The notes beneath the pieces were generated by a model that worked only from the letters and a program-made list of their open reading frames with translations, had not been told where the DNA came from and searched no databases. Made by a program: the position numbers and the translations under genes. A stretch of 64,000 nt of DNA from Equus caballus. Taxonomy: Eukaryota > Chordata > Mammalia > Perissodactyla > Equidae. The stretch is from the NCBI RefSeq assembly GCF_041296265.1, contig NC_091706.1:53246501-53310500 (forward strand), given 5' to 3'. Each line of letters begins with the position of its first letter. Position 1 is the first letter of the stretch. Below, one piece after another: positions 35,275 through 47,785 of the stretch.

Positions 35275-36060
35275 GTGGCGCAGTTCATTCGTTCATTCAT
35301 TGGCCTTGGGGATAGAGTCTTGAGTGTGAGATGTGTCGTCCTGCCCTTATGGAGCTCCGCTGGAGCAAAGGACATAGCCATTAAAGAAGTAGTTATAACG
35401 TATTTACATTTGGTATCTGGGCCACACAGCAGAAGAAAAGATGCCATAGGAGGGAGCATCCTGGGTGGTGCATTTAATCTACCGTTCAGTTTTCCCTAGG
35501 GAACTAATAGGAAGTATGAGACTTGAAGGATGAGTAGGAGTTTGTTAAGCATCTTGCAGAAGAAAAATTTCCCAGAGTATGGCGTCAGCCCCGTGGCCAA
35601 GTGTTTAAGTTCGAGGGCTCTGCTTCCCATGGCCCAGGGTTTTGCTGGGCACAGACATGGCACCACTTGTCAGGCCACATTGAGGCAGCGTCCCATGTGC
35701 CACAACTAGAAGGACCTACAACTAAAAATACACAACTATGTGCTGGGGGAATTTGGGGAGGAAAATAAAAAAGCAGGGAAAGAAGAAAAAAGAAAGATTG
35801 GCAACAGTTGTTAGCTCAGGTGCCAATGTTTAGGGAAAAAAAAATGTCCCAGAGTAAAAAAAAACTGCATAGAGAGTGGCCCTGCAGGAGGAAAGGCAAA
35901 TTTGCAGAAGCGAAAAAGACCAGTGTGGGTGGACTGTACTGACAGATGGGAGTGTGGCATGTAATGAGGCTGGAGACATGGAAAGAGGCCCCATGACTGA
36001 CTATGTTAAAGATGTTTGACTTTATCTTCAGAGCCAAGGAAATTGACTCTAGGATTTAAA
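35275..36060 (+). repeat. Old interspersed repeat, family not assigned, split by ERE
   Basis: Starts with a cattcattcattggccttgg tail-like motif and resumes after the ERE with gcaggaggaaaggcaaattt and gtttgactttatcttcagag. It has the same general pattern as 12780-13330. Confidence 0.45.
35580..35840 (+). mobile_element. ERE SINE in the spacer
   Basis: ERE head cagccccgtggccaagtgtt, body caggccacattgaggcagcg, and tail ggcaacagttgttagctcag. Flanks aaaatttcccagagta (35564-35579) and aaaatgtcccagagta (35841-35855) form a target-site duplication. Confidence 0.9.
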
Positions 36061-36084
36061 GCCAGAGCTTGATCAGAGCAGGTG

Positions 36085-37320
36085 CGGGGAAATCCTTTAG
36101 AGTAGCAGTTCTAAAAGCTCGGGCTGTGGGTCCCTAGGGGTCCCCAAGACACTTTCAGGGGATCCACGAGGTCAAAGTTATTTTTATAATAACGTTAAGA
36201 CTTTATTTCCCATTTTCATCACATCAACAACTTACACTGAAGGTGCAAAAGCAATGGTGGGTAAAACTGCTGCTGGCTGAGTGTCAATCAAGGCACTGAC
36301 ACCAAAATGGACTAGTAATTATTCTGTTTTTCACTGTACAATACTTGAAGTAACAAAAGTGCCAGGTTCACTTAAGAATGCCATGGATGAAATAGTAAGA
36401 TCATTTCTTTCTCTATTTTTCTAAGGTATGCTGTTTGGTTAGGAGGAATAGAATGGCCCTGAGCTAACATCTGTTGCCAATCATCCTCTTTTTTTTTTTT
36501 CTCCACAAAGTCCCAGTACATAGTAGGATATCCTAGTTGTAACTCCTTCTGGTTCTTCCCTGTGGGATGCTGCCACAGCATGACCTGATGAGCAGCGTAT
36601 AGGTCAGCGTCCAGGATCTGAACCAGTGAACACTGGACTACTGAAGCAGACACGTGAAATTAACCACTACGCCACTGGGCTGGTCCCTGAAGTAGTAAGA
36701 TTATTAATTTGATTACTTCTTGACTTTTGAGCACACATCTTTTTGATTTCCTGTGTGCCAGTCTTAAAATTCTGTGTGACAAGCACTTCTACTGCTTGCA
36801 CGGTGATTTTTTTGAGGAAAAGCATTCATATGATCATTTGAGTTGAGCTAAACTAGACACTCTTCACAGAATCCATTTTTACTTGAAAGAATGATGACAA
36901 ACTATGAGTAGTCAGACTCGGGCATTTGATAGACATTTTCTCAAGATATTTATAAAGTGAACCTGTTCTTCAAGGAAAATATTTGTCGTCAATGACACCA
37001 GTTGAGCTTTCAATAGAAAATTAGAATTTTAGAAAATGTACCACTGTGAACTTGACAACCTCCCAATACTTCAAGACTTTTGTGAAGACAACAGTCATGG
37101 TTTTAACAAATGAACTACTTGGTTATACAAATTGAAATATAAATACATTTGTAAGATCTGAATATCTCAGGGAACCAATAGTTTCCTAATGACCATTGCA
37201 CATAATACAAAATCCTGCATGAGTAAACGAGACCTACTCAAAGAGTAAGTCAGATTGATAGATTTTCATGTGACAGAACTTTAAAAGTTCATTGTTTTAG
37301 TTTTAGACTCCTCCTTGCAA
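36085..37320 (+). mobile_element. hAT DNA transposon relic, longer member
   Basis: Begins with agcagttctaaaagctcggg and ggtccctaggggtccccaag, then gtgcaaaagcaatggtgggt, which matches an hAT element I recall as Zaphod-like. Later text (tttttacttgaaagaatgat, gaaaattagaattttagaaa, cttgacaacctcccaatact) belongs to its transposase region and is far decayed. An ERE is inserted at 36403-36686. It lacks the 3' end that is present at 19545-20205. Confidence 0.7.
36403..36686 (-). mobile_element. ERE SINE inside the hAT relic
   Basis: A minus-strand ERE (ctgagctaacatctgttgcc to ccactgggctggtccc). Target-site duplication: tgaaatagtaagatcatt at 36385-36402 and tgaagtagtaagattatt beginning at about 36687. 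Confidence 0.88.
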
Positions 37321-40188
37321 CTAATCCTTAAGAAACCAGCACTAATGGAGGTCTGGTGTGATAAGCGATGCATTATATAAATACATTGTCCAGTATCAAA
37401 TCATCTCTATATGTCTAAGATACTCTTCTTAATCATGATGAATGAGTTTATTAATGTGATTGTGAATTCTATCACGGCAGAAAGTATACGGAAATGGGAA
37501 AATACAGATGGGGTTGAAACCATAGCTCTGCTATTTAATAGCTTATGTTCTGTTGCTCTTGTACGTAGTAGGTGGTCAATAAGTGATAGTAATTATTAGC
37601 TAAGGACATGCAGTAGAGAATAAGGTATTGTTTAAGAGCTTGGTAGGATTGTGGAGAAGACAACAGTACTTCCTGTAAAGTGTTTAGCACAGTCCCTGTT
37701 GCAGAGTGAACATTCAATAAACGTCAGCTTTTATTATCTACATTAATGCTATTTAGAATTCTTTTATTGACTTTAATGAGTGAGGTCAGTCTATGTTCAC
37801 TTCATATGTTTGATAAAGCTATGAGTTTACCTCAGTGTGTAACTTTGACTGCTTTTGCAAATTTTAAGCATAGTGCTTTAACGTCCATTACTTACTAAAT
37901 TTCTCATTTTATTTTTTCTCTCTGACTTGACTGGCCTTTATCAGTATGATTTTAAATATCTCAGTGAGTGGTTTAGAGATTATTTTAACTTCAGGCATTG
38001 TGATCTGAGCGTGCAACTTATAGTATTTTTGCTCTGGAGGAATTATTGATGTTTCTTTGCAGTCTAAATTATGATGATTTTTGTGATGACTAATAAATAT
38101 TTGAAAGGTTGTGTTTCTTATTCTAGGTTAGACTGCCCCAGAGTCTCAGCTATTAATTTACTCTGAAATCGCATATTCTGATTCCTCTTGTTCTTGCTAT
38201 TTTCTATATTATTTTTATAGACTAATAGCATTGTGCAAAGATTTCAAGGCTACTATCATGTTTCTGTTCACATTTCTATATATTGCTGAATATTTTTGCT
38301 CAATGTTTTACATGATTTGAATTTTACTTCCATGCCTTTTATAATTTAATTATAGATCCTATTCTTTTCCTACATACTGACCCTCCTTCTCAAATTTCAC
38401 ACATTCATTGGACATCACTATTGATATTGAGCACTATCAATATTTCATTGATATTAACACTGCTGTCTCTAAGTACTTTCCTTCGTTTTCTTTTCTTGCT
38501 GTGTCTTTGACCAGCTTTTATTTTGCTGTTTCACTAGTGTTTAATATTATTTGATTTTAGGCTTTTCTCCCCATGCAAAGTGATAATGGAGTTTGTGTTT
38601 TAAGCTAATCAAGTTTTTGCTTTTAGTAGTAAAGTGTAAATGGTTTATATTTATTATCTTAACCACTCTGTTTGATTCTCAAATTTATTGATTTATGCTT
38701 TACTTTTGACATTATTTTTTTGCTTGTCCTACTCTCTCCAAACTCCAATTGCCATAAATTTAAAGACAATATATTTGTAAAAGCAGCTTAAATTTTCTCT
38801 TTATTTGGAATGGCAAATTGCATAATACTTCAAAAAATAGAATTATAAAGTATTTCTTTAATTTTAACTGATTTTACTATTCACTACCAGTTCTTATTGA
38901 GACATTACTTTTAGTCAGCATGGTAACTGTGCATATGAATCATGCTATGAATACATATGCACCTGAATTTATGTTCATATATATACACACATGAAAAGGT
39001 CTAAAAACTTAATGAATAGATATTAACTCCTTACTTTAGAACATAAAAATATATTAATTTTGAATTCTCTTAGAATGTTACTAAGTTGGATGCTAAATTA
39101 GTGCCATATAGTCCAAATCTAATCATGAGAAATATGTAGGAGTTATGTGGTCAATAAAGTGGTAATCAACTTGAATTAAACAATCCTCATTTTAAGACGA
39201 AGATAAGCAATGAGTTTGATATTCTTGTCTAGCTTGTAACCTGGCTCTGAAGACAGTTCTCATCCTGGAATGCAAAATCCTTTTGAATGATGATAATATT
39301 GTTGCCACCATTAGTCATGTTAGCTTCAGCCATGTTTTTCAAGACCTCTATTGAAACTGCAGCAGGGGGTTGACATAGGGCATGGGAAGATGGGTCACAG
39401 ACTCCAGGTGAAACCATTAGAGCTCTAGCTCCCCCAGGTGATGGGAGGAAGCTATGGAAGGACCTACACTTTTTAAAGGACCACCTTGAAGGAAATCCTT
39501 TAACTCTTTCTTGCTTGATCTTCCCGTAGTCAGATTTTCCTTTTCAGGGGAGCTGAAGAGTAAATAATAACAGAAGGGTACCCACTGTCCACCCGAAGAC
39601 GTATTTCTTCTAGAACTTTCCCATAGAATCCCAGGTAGGGAAATGACTTCAAACAGCAACTGGACCAAGTCTCCTGTCTTCTCATAACGGGCCAACATCA
39701 CATAGAGAAATCACCTGAGACCCACACAAGTTAAAGGTTTATCTAAGAAATCTGAGAACACGCGTCTGCCAGGGCAATTTTCTTTACGTCACACCACATG
39801 TAATTTTATCTTCCCTAAGTAAATTTTTTCTTTCTTCCCCTGCGGGAAACTGATATGAACTGTTGATCATATGATCTTTATTGATAGATCAAAATGGTTT
39901 ATTGTCGAACATCAGACTTTGTAGAGAGCTCCCTGAAACCCCCAGCTCTATCCTCCGATCTCTCAGTGTATCCATTTAGAGGTCGAAACTGTCAATTCAA
40001 AAATAGTCCTCTGAGCACTAAGAGAAGGGGAGGCAGATGTTAATTCTCAAAACATCTCAAGTAGCGCAGACATGACAAAGTGTGTCAGAGGCGATCTTAA
40101 TCGATCATGGCCCAAGTGAATGGCATGTGTTGGCCAAGAAAGGAGAAATTATAGGGTAGAGTAGATTAGACTCTCATGAGTGTGTAGT
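37320..40188. other. Spacer DNA, no gene seen
   Basis: AT-rich. The part 37740-38720 has the texture of a very old antisense L1, but I cannot prove it. The part 39200-40188 is more balanced in base composition and is unassigned. No interferon-like motif is found on either strand. Confidence 0.45.
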
Positions 40189-40925
40189 GGACCCTTTGAG
40201 GAGCTCTGCAATATTGGCGTCCCAGTGTTCCTCCTCTTGTCCTCCAAAGAATGGGGACTTCAGGAACTGGACCAGGTTGATGGTGATCCTTGCTGGTATT
40301 CTGACCCTCAGAGCTGTGAGTGTGTTCTTTAGTTTCTAAAATTCATCAATCTATCCTTGATCTCATAAAATAGGACCAATAGTATCTGAGAGATGACTGT
40401 GTGCCAGGCACATAAAAACCCTCACTACCACCCCGGGTAGGAGTCGTTGCTGATGAGAAAGTACAGACTCGGGTTAAGTCATTTTCCTTACAGCTCAAAT
40501 GGGCAAAAACAGCACCTGGAGTTGAATTCAGGTCTTTCTGACGTGAAAGCCAGCATCATCTTGTCTCTCAGTGTGCTGCCTTTCCACGATAGAAAACACC
40601 ATTACAAGCAAATGGCCTGTACTATAGATGACGGGGACAGCAGATTTCAATGCAGGCATCATGTTGAGTGGGAGCTGCGGCCTTGGAGTCACGACAGGGC
40701 TGGATTTGAAGTTGAGAACTACCGAATATCCTTGACATGTGTCTGGTTCTGACAGCCTAACGGCAATCATGAATATGTTTCAGGTGCGACATAATAAACA
40801 CCTGGTCTTGTTTCTGCCCTTGATATCTCTAAGCAGGCCAAAGGCATCATCAGCTCATAATCTTCCAAGCCAGAAGTTTCACTGCCATTCCGTTCTGTAT
40901 CCCTCTTACGCAGCAGGTCTGATCA
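40189..40925 (-). repeat. Inverted block at the left edge of copy B
   Basis: The reverse complement of 255-1024. It joins directly oriented copy B sequence at TGATCA (40920-40925), a palindrome also present at both source points in copy A (255-260 and 2312-2317). About 27 bases next to the join are missing relative to copy A. Confidence 0.85.
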
Positions 40926-41023
40926 GAATGCCTGCATTGAGGTCTTACATAAAGGCAGGATGAACTTGTGTTCTGTTGAAATATGGATACTTTGATGTTT
41001 ATCTGAGCAGCTCAAATTAATCT

Positions 41024-41145
41024 CTGAGAAGCGATCCTTTGCAGAGAACTCGAAAGCATGAAGATTTCTTGTTTTTCAGACCCAAGAGACCAGGAGGAGT
41101 TGGAGCAAGGCATCACCAGCACCGTTAGCGAATAGATTCCCCAAT
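41024..41145 (-). pseudogene. 5' remnant of the divergent interferon pseudogene
   Basis: The counterpart of the first part of 2588-3261. The minus strand reads SLTVLVMPCSNSSWSLGS, very like an interferon signal peptide (LVVLSCxSSCSLGC pattern) with the first mature Cys as Ser, then EKQEIFML. The start position holds ATT. The rest, about 0.7 kb, has been deleted, and the sequence joins material matching about 2400. Confidence 0.6.
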
Positions 41146-41169
41146 TGAGTTCCGTGATTCAGCAGACAC

Positions 41170-41715
41170 AGTGACAGCGAGCCTGTGCAGCCAGGGCTCA
41201 ACAGGGCGCGCAAACCCCCTCCGCTGCCCCCAGCGGCCGGCAGGGGGCGCCCGCACTCGCCGTGACCGACCCTCCGGCGCCGCCCGCCCAGCGGGACGCG
41301 CCTGGGGCTCCGGCCGCGGACTCGGGGAGACCCGGCGCGTCGCCGTCCGCGGGAGCCCGGCCCGGGCGAGGCGCCGCGGGGCTCAGGGACCGCGCGGGGC
41401 GGGACAACGCGGAGCAAACGCTTCCTTTCGGCCCGACGCCGCGGGGAGCTCCGCCGGGGCCCCGCCAGAGCCTTCCGCTGCCTGCGCCTGCCCGCGTCCA
41501 TCCTTCCCTTTCTCCTGGAAGGTCGGGGCCACACCGTTTCCAAGAGCGCGCGCTCATTCGGGGACCGGCGGCTCGAGGTCAGAGCGTGCTGTGGGCTGTT
41601 TCCAGGCTCAGGAGGCTTTCTGGGGAGAAAGACACGAATTCGGGGAAACGGAGACGCAGCTACAATCTGGACACAAATCTTCGGAATACTGGGACTCCCC
41701 GATGAAATGACTTGG
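41170..41715. promoter_or_regulatory. CpG island, copy B
   Basis: Counterpart of 3290-3830, with only a handful of base differences over about 450 bases although both flanks are clearly diverged. CpG sites are retained in both copies. No recognised protein. Confidence 0.75.
41237..41251 (+). promoter_or_regulatory. Putative CTCF site in CpG island, copy B
   Basis: The 15-mer ccggcagggggcgcc, identical to that at 3352-3366. Motif evidence only. Confidence 0.5.
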
Positions 41716-44640
41716 GGACCCGGACAGTGCCTGGCTGGGACTTCTTGGAGCCGGAGGCAGACCCAAACTATGTTCCCCTATGTACTTAGTTTCATTATCT
41801 TTTTAATGGCTAAGTTTTCCTACAGCGTAAAAGGAGATGAAAAAATATTTAAAAGTAAGTGTATTAAAATTGGCAAGACTATTTTAAGTTTAAAAATATT
41901 TTATATATGTCCAAACAAGAATAGATTATAATTTTACTTTCTTCGCTCGAATAAAAGGAAACGCATCGAGTCTTTTCAAAATAGACTTCTTTGATAATCT
42001 TGTTTTCATTGTTAAGAATTGCTGTTGTTGAAATTTTTGTGACCTGAAATGATTTTAATGAACATTAGTTCACTGAAGTTTCTTTTGCAACATCCCCGCT
42101 GTGACTAGGATTTTCTGTAAAACGTTCAAAGCCACCTGCCAATTTGGATAAGATTGCACTAAGCCAAATTCGTGAATCATTTTAGAAGATCCAAACAGGA
42201 AACCGATTTTATATTCCCAATTACTGACGATGAATCTTGCGTAAAATCATTTAAAATGAAATTTCTGCAGAACTCCAATCCTCCAAAAATTTAGGAGCCA
42301 AGTCAGTGGCTGCTTTTTGAAAATCAGACGTATTCATTGGAAAGTAATTTTCTCCTGTTAAATATTAAAGATCTGAAGGCACGTGGTTGAAATTTTTGTA
42401 TTTCCATCTCCAAGTTGAAATTAGGATTCTATAAACTCCTAACCTTTAAAATATGCTATATCCCAGAATCACTGATACTTTCATCCAGTGATTCATACAT
42501 TTCCAATTTCATAACATTTATGTCAGTTTATTTTCAAAGTCGTGAAGTGCACTCATGTCTGTTTCTAACGTTTTACTCATCAACATACTTTCAAAGTTAC
42601 TTTCTCTCATTTGTTGTAAGCCAAACGGTGGGCCTTCTGTGAAGCCGGCTGCTTTTTATATAGATGAATGTTTTTTATTGCAGAACATTAACAACTCTTC
42701 CCACTTGGTTCTAAATATCATCCCACCAAATTAAATTGCATCCAAATGTGGAGTCTATTGGTGCCAGCTTGCTTCTGGTTCCTGCATAACGTACATTGTC
42801 ATTTGAGGTCATATCTTGCAGTGTTTGGTACACAGCTGTAGTGTGTGTGTGAAGCGCCATGACTGCATTTGACCTTGAGACCCATCAGGTTCTCTAAATG
42901 TTTTTAAGGTAGTTTTTCGGACAGGCAAAACTATAAAAATGGGTTTACCTTTTGTACAATACTCAAAAATGTTATCATATTTCAAGTCACAAAAGCAGCG
43001 TTGTTGCAGATTAAATCAACCTTATGAGTTGAATAAATTATGCACAAATTTAGCATCATCATTTCTGAGGGAAATAATGGATTGTTCATTATTGTATGCA
43101 CTTGCCATCTTTCTGCTTTTTTCCTATCCTTGGCCAAGAGCATTTTTATGTCAATATGATATTTTTTCCATTTATTAATTTCATAAACTAAACATTTCCA
43201 GGTTTTTCATGTCAATAAAGTCAATAAATCTTTTTCTATTGTTTTGTCATTATTCTTAATGAGAACATCCCTAAGTCTGACACATTTGTTCACAATGGGC
43301 TGCAAACGGTGTATAAAAAAAGGTAAAGTATTTTTCTTATATTCTTGATAGTAGTTCAGATCTAATATGGTTTCCTAGGAGAATTATGAATGTCTTTGGA
43401 AGTTTATTACACAAATAAGACACAGATTCCTTGTTATAATTATATTTCAACTAAATTTAGAAGCATTCCAGCATTGGACTTCCAGTGATTTCTTGTGATC
43501 CTCCAACACCTAAATTTTTTTGCCATGAAACATAACAACATATAAGATCACTTGCAAACTTTCCATTTTGGTTTCTCTGATTTAATCACTGTCTGTATAG
43601 CATCATCTATTAAATTGTAAGTTTGAATAGAGTTTAAATACTTCTGTTTTAGAAAAGCATCAGGATGAAAGATGTAAATTTTGTGGTTACAAATTCTTTT
43701 TAACTTCTAAGTGTGAAACTTTTTTGTGCTTAGAATATTTCATTCTGTGTTCTTGTTAAAACTGCATGCATGGAAAACAAAATATCCTTTGGAATAATTA
43801 TCCTAGTGAATGAATTTGTCATTAGAACACATTTTTAAAACATAGATTTTGAAAATCTTTGGCATCATGTGAAATAGATTTTCTAAAACATCTATCTTGT
43901 CCCTGGTCTAAGGTGACGGACGAGCTTTTCAGAGAACCAGTGTGCGACACAGCCAAACCAGACCAAAAACTAGTGAGAGAGTTAAGTTATAATCAATAAT
44001 TCTACACCTGTGTTCCTACTTTAACATACAAACCCGAATAATAGATGTTTCCTTGAAATCATATGTTACCTTGTATTATTTACTTTCTTGCTACCTAAAT
44101 GCTACCGTATCAGGAGAACAGTAGGACTAATTAAGTGACAATTAGTAGAAATTAATACACTAATTAAACACAATCGGTGTGAAAAATGTTATAATATTTT
44201 TTCTATCATCCGTTACAACAATTAATTTTAACTCTTTTAAACTATTTATTGGATACACAAAATTTTTTGGCTATACTATTGTGTATTCTTAAGATATATA
44301 CATACAAGGCTTTTGAAAAAGAGACAAATAATATGGGACTGAGCACAATAATCTATATTACATAGTTAACAACAATGCTGTTTCTTTCTATTCTATGATG
44401 CAGTAGGATATTTTTACTCTTTTCCAGTAATACTTCCCCTGCAGTTGGGGGAGCATCCTTGTTTTCTTTTACGGAGTGGGAAAATGGAATACAGTCAAAT
44501 GCAAAGCTCCTTTTGAGTTGCTGCTCTGCTCTTATCAAGTCCACATTAGACTGATTCCTGGGTCCGTCTACTGTGACGACATCAAGCTAAATTTCCTCTC
44601 AAAAAAAAGTGTTTGAGCATGAAATACTTAACGCAGCATT
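41716..44640. other. AT-rich intergenic DNA, copy B
   Basis: Counterpart of 3830-7000 without the ERE; the empty site agaagatccaaacaggaa is at about 42185-42203. No gene seen. Confidence 0.6.
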
Positions 44641-44833
44641 TCTTCATACTATCCTGTGAATAGCAGAGCGGCCATTTTCTGTAAGACAACATGCGAACAC
44701 GCCCGATGCCCAGAAAAAGCTTCCACCGTGTTCTAAACTTTCTCTCTCTACTGCGTGAGGCGCGGTTCTAACCCCCGTGTGCCTGCGCTCAGCTCCTGCA
44801 CAGGCCTGCAGACCCCGCCCCGTCCTAGAGTTT

Positions 44834-44848
44834 CCATTAGGGGGCACC
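44834..44848 (+). promoter_or_regulatory. Putative CTCF site, copy B
   Basis: The 15-mer ccattagggggcacc is the counterpart of 7189-7203 and differs by G to A at a position where CTCF tolerates either purine. Motif evidence only. Confidence 0.48.
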
Positions 44849-45599
44849 AGTGTGCCCGTCACCGAGAGCGTCAGGGGAGCCGCAATCACAGCTCCTCTTG
44901 GCGAGTCCTGGTTGACCGTGGACCATACAGACGATGATGATCTGTAGTATTATGTGAAGGCAGGTGTCTTTTACTGTGTTCAGAGTCTCAGTAACTTTCA
45001 ATCTTCATTTTCTTTAATTCTTATAATATCCTGTGTGATAGTTACTACTATTATTGGTTTGTTTTTAAGATGAGAAAAGACAAAACCAATGATTTGATTT
45101 CACCACAGCCACAGATTTCGTCAGAAAGCAGGGTTTCTCCCGCCTCCCAGTGCCGCGTCTTCACTGGCACTGAGTCTTCAGTTCGCTGCACTGTCTCTGC
45201 TGAGCTGTAATTAAACACGGTCATTGCTTTAATGTCTGTCTTTCCTGCTTCCTGGAAGGGACCCTACGTGGAGGCAGGAAAATGTCAGTATTGAAGAGAA
45301 GCAACGGGACAAGGGAGAAATGTCTGGGTTGAGTTGGTTGGGCGCAGACGGTCTGGTATTCTAACCCAGACTTTTAATGACCGTGTCTTCTTGGGAAAAT
45401 TATAGAACCTATTTAGTAATAGTAATAGTGCTAATAATATTGAAAATAATATTTACCTTACAGGTAATCAATATCTTGAGAAAGAAACGTCAGCTACTGT
45501 ATGTAAGGCGATGAACAGAGTTAAAACCATCAATGGTAGCCAGTAGCTATGACCTCAGAGGTTCAAGAGCTCGGGCAGGAGCAGCCCTGGTAGGAAGGT

Positions 45600-47060
45600 T
45601 GTTTTGCACTTTTTTTAACCTTGGTTTTGATTTGTAAGCTATATATCCACTAATGAGTATATATCTTGTTGTATTTTTAGATATAGATGATACCCAGATC
45701 AATACATAGAACATTTTCAGAATCTCAGAAATCTTGCTGTGCCTTCTCCCACTGCATAGCCCCAGGCCAAAGGTAACCACGAATCTATGGCCTCTGTTAC
45801 TAGATATTTGCTTTGTCTGTTTTGGAATTTCATATAAATGGCATCGTACATAAGATAACTCATATTTGTGTCCTTTAATTCAGTGTGTCTGTAACCAACT
45901 TACTCTCCAATGAAAACTCTGTAATTTCTGGTTAAAAACACATCTTTGTCAACACTTGTTTTGTAATTTATGCTTGTTTTCCATTTGCCCTTCTTCAAGA
46001 AATAATGATGTCGAAAACATTTTGCATGTGCTTATTAACCCTTTTATGAAGACTCTGTTGAAGTCTTTATTTTTCTATTCTGCCTTTTTAATCGATTTTT
46101 AGAAATGTTTCATGTATTCAGTATGTCAGTCTTCTGACAATTTGCTTTCTAGATTTCTCCTTCACTCCGTGGCTTGCCTTTTCACTCGATTAATGGTGTC
46201 TTTTGATGAATGACGCTCTTAATCTTAATGTAGATCAATGTGTCAATCTTTTCTACAATGGATGATGCTTTCGTGTGTCCTGTATAAGAATTCTTGGCTT
46301 ACCTGATGGTCAAAAAGATATATTCATATATCTTATTCTAGAAAATTGATAGTCTTAGCTTTTACATTGAGGTCTGTGATTCATCTCAAATTAATTATTT
46401 TGGGGAGTGGTGGAAGATTAGCCCTGAGCTAACATCTGCCACCAATCCTCCTCTTTTCACTAAGGAAGATTGGCCCTGAGCTAACAGCCGTGCCCATCTT
46501 CCTCTATATTTTACATGGGACGCCTGCCACAGCGTGGCTTGATAAGCAGCGCGCAGGTCCGCATGTGGGACTGGAAGGGCGAACCCCAGTCCACCGAAGC
46601 AAAATGTGCGAACTTAATCGCTGTGCTACAGGGCTGGCCCCTCAAATTAGTTTTTTATGTCAGATTTGAGGTAGGAGTCAAAGTTCTCTTTGGTTCCGTG
46701 TACATACCAATTGTCCAAGCTCCGTTTATTGAAAAGCCTATTCCTTCTTCCAGTTCAATTAACTGACACCGTAATTGCGAATCAGTTGCTAATATTTGGA
46801 TGGGTCTGTTTCTGCACTCATCACACTATGGGTATAAAATAATGCTTATCTGGAAATATGTTTTCTGTTTTATTCTTCTTTAAAATTACCTTGATTATTC
46901 TAAATCCCTGGCATTTGGATATAAATTGAGACTCAGCTTGTCAATCTCCACACCAAGATCTCCTGCATTTTCCTTTGGATCACAAAACTGTGTAAATCAA
47001 TGTGAGAAAAAGGAACATTTTAACACCATTGAGTAATCCAATCTACGAACATCGTTTATC
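45600..47060 (-). mobile_element. Degenerate L1 3' portion, copy B
   Basis: Counterpart of 7945-9190, split by the ERE at 46397-46640. Confidence 0.72.
46397..46640 (-). mobile_element. ERE SINE, private to copy B
   Basis: A minus-strand ERE ending gggctggcccc, with the tail block gccctgagctaaca present twice near its left end, as in longer ERE subfamilies. Flanked by ctcaaattaatt (46385-46396) and ctcaaattagtt (46641-46652). Copy A at about 8735-8745 has ctcaaattaattt once, uninterrupted. Confidence 0.93.
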
Positions 47061-47591
47061 CATGCATTTATATATGTGTTTTTAATTTGAGATGCATTTC
47101 TCGTGAATTTTAGAGAAGTTGCGGGGGGGGGGGCGTGGTAAGTTGGACAGGGCACAGAGAGTCTGACTATCCTCTTGATTAGTCTGCCGATTAGTCTGCA
47201 TTTCTACGCGCTCATCTTGTTTTTGACTCCAGGGCAAAAGGAATCATGGCTGCAGAAAGGATTTTGGCCGAGCTGGGGGTTTGGAGTTGTAGCGTGTGGG
47301 GGATGGAGGGAGTGAGGAGGTTTATTGTTTTATGAGGACCTTGACAGGCTTGGGACAACAAAGGCAGTAGACCCACCAGGATGGCGCTTCTTGGGTCTAC
47401 AGCGGGTGTGTTACCTCTGTCAGTCAGAAGAGGAAGCTCCGAGCTCTGAGCAATCTGTCTTCTGGGGAACCCTTGGCTGAGGTTTCTTCTCAAGGCCGAA
47501 TCCCTGAAGGGAAATCAGAGCTCTGTGCTGCCCCAGGAGAAAATGCCTTGAGACAAACAAAGTCTGTATGTGATTATTCCCTTTGTACCTT

Positions 47592-47785
47592 TTTTGACCT
47601 TCACTCACTAGCTGTGTGACCTTGAGGCAGTTACTAAACCTCTTTGAGACTTCGTTTCCTGACCTGTAAAATGGCCATCACGTCGTGGTCCCACCGGAGG
47701 GATGCATGTGAAGAGGACTAAATCCGGTTACATACATCAGAGCTCGGCACAGTGCCTGGATGGCAGCTGCTCATGGCAGGAACAG
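47592..47785 (+). repeat. MIR SINE, copy B
   Basis: Counterpart of 9690-9885, with the tcactagctgtgtgacctt core. The following DNA to 48790 is non-coding in my reading, as in copy A. Confidence 0.85.
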
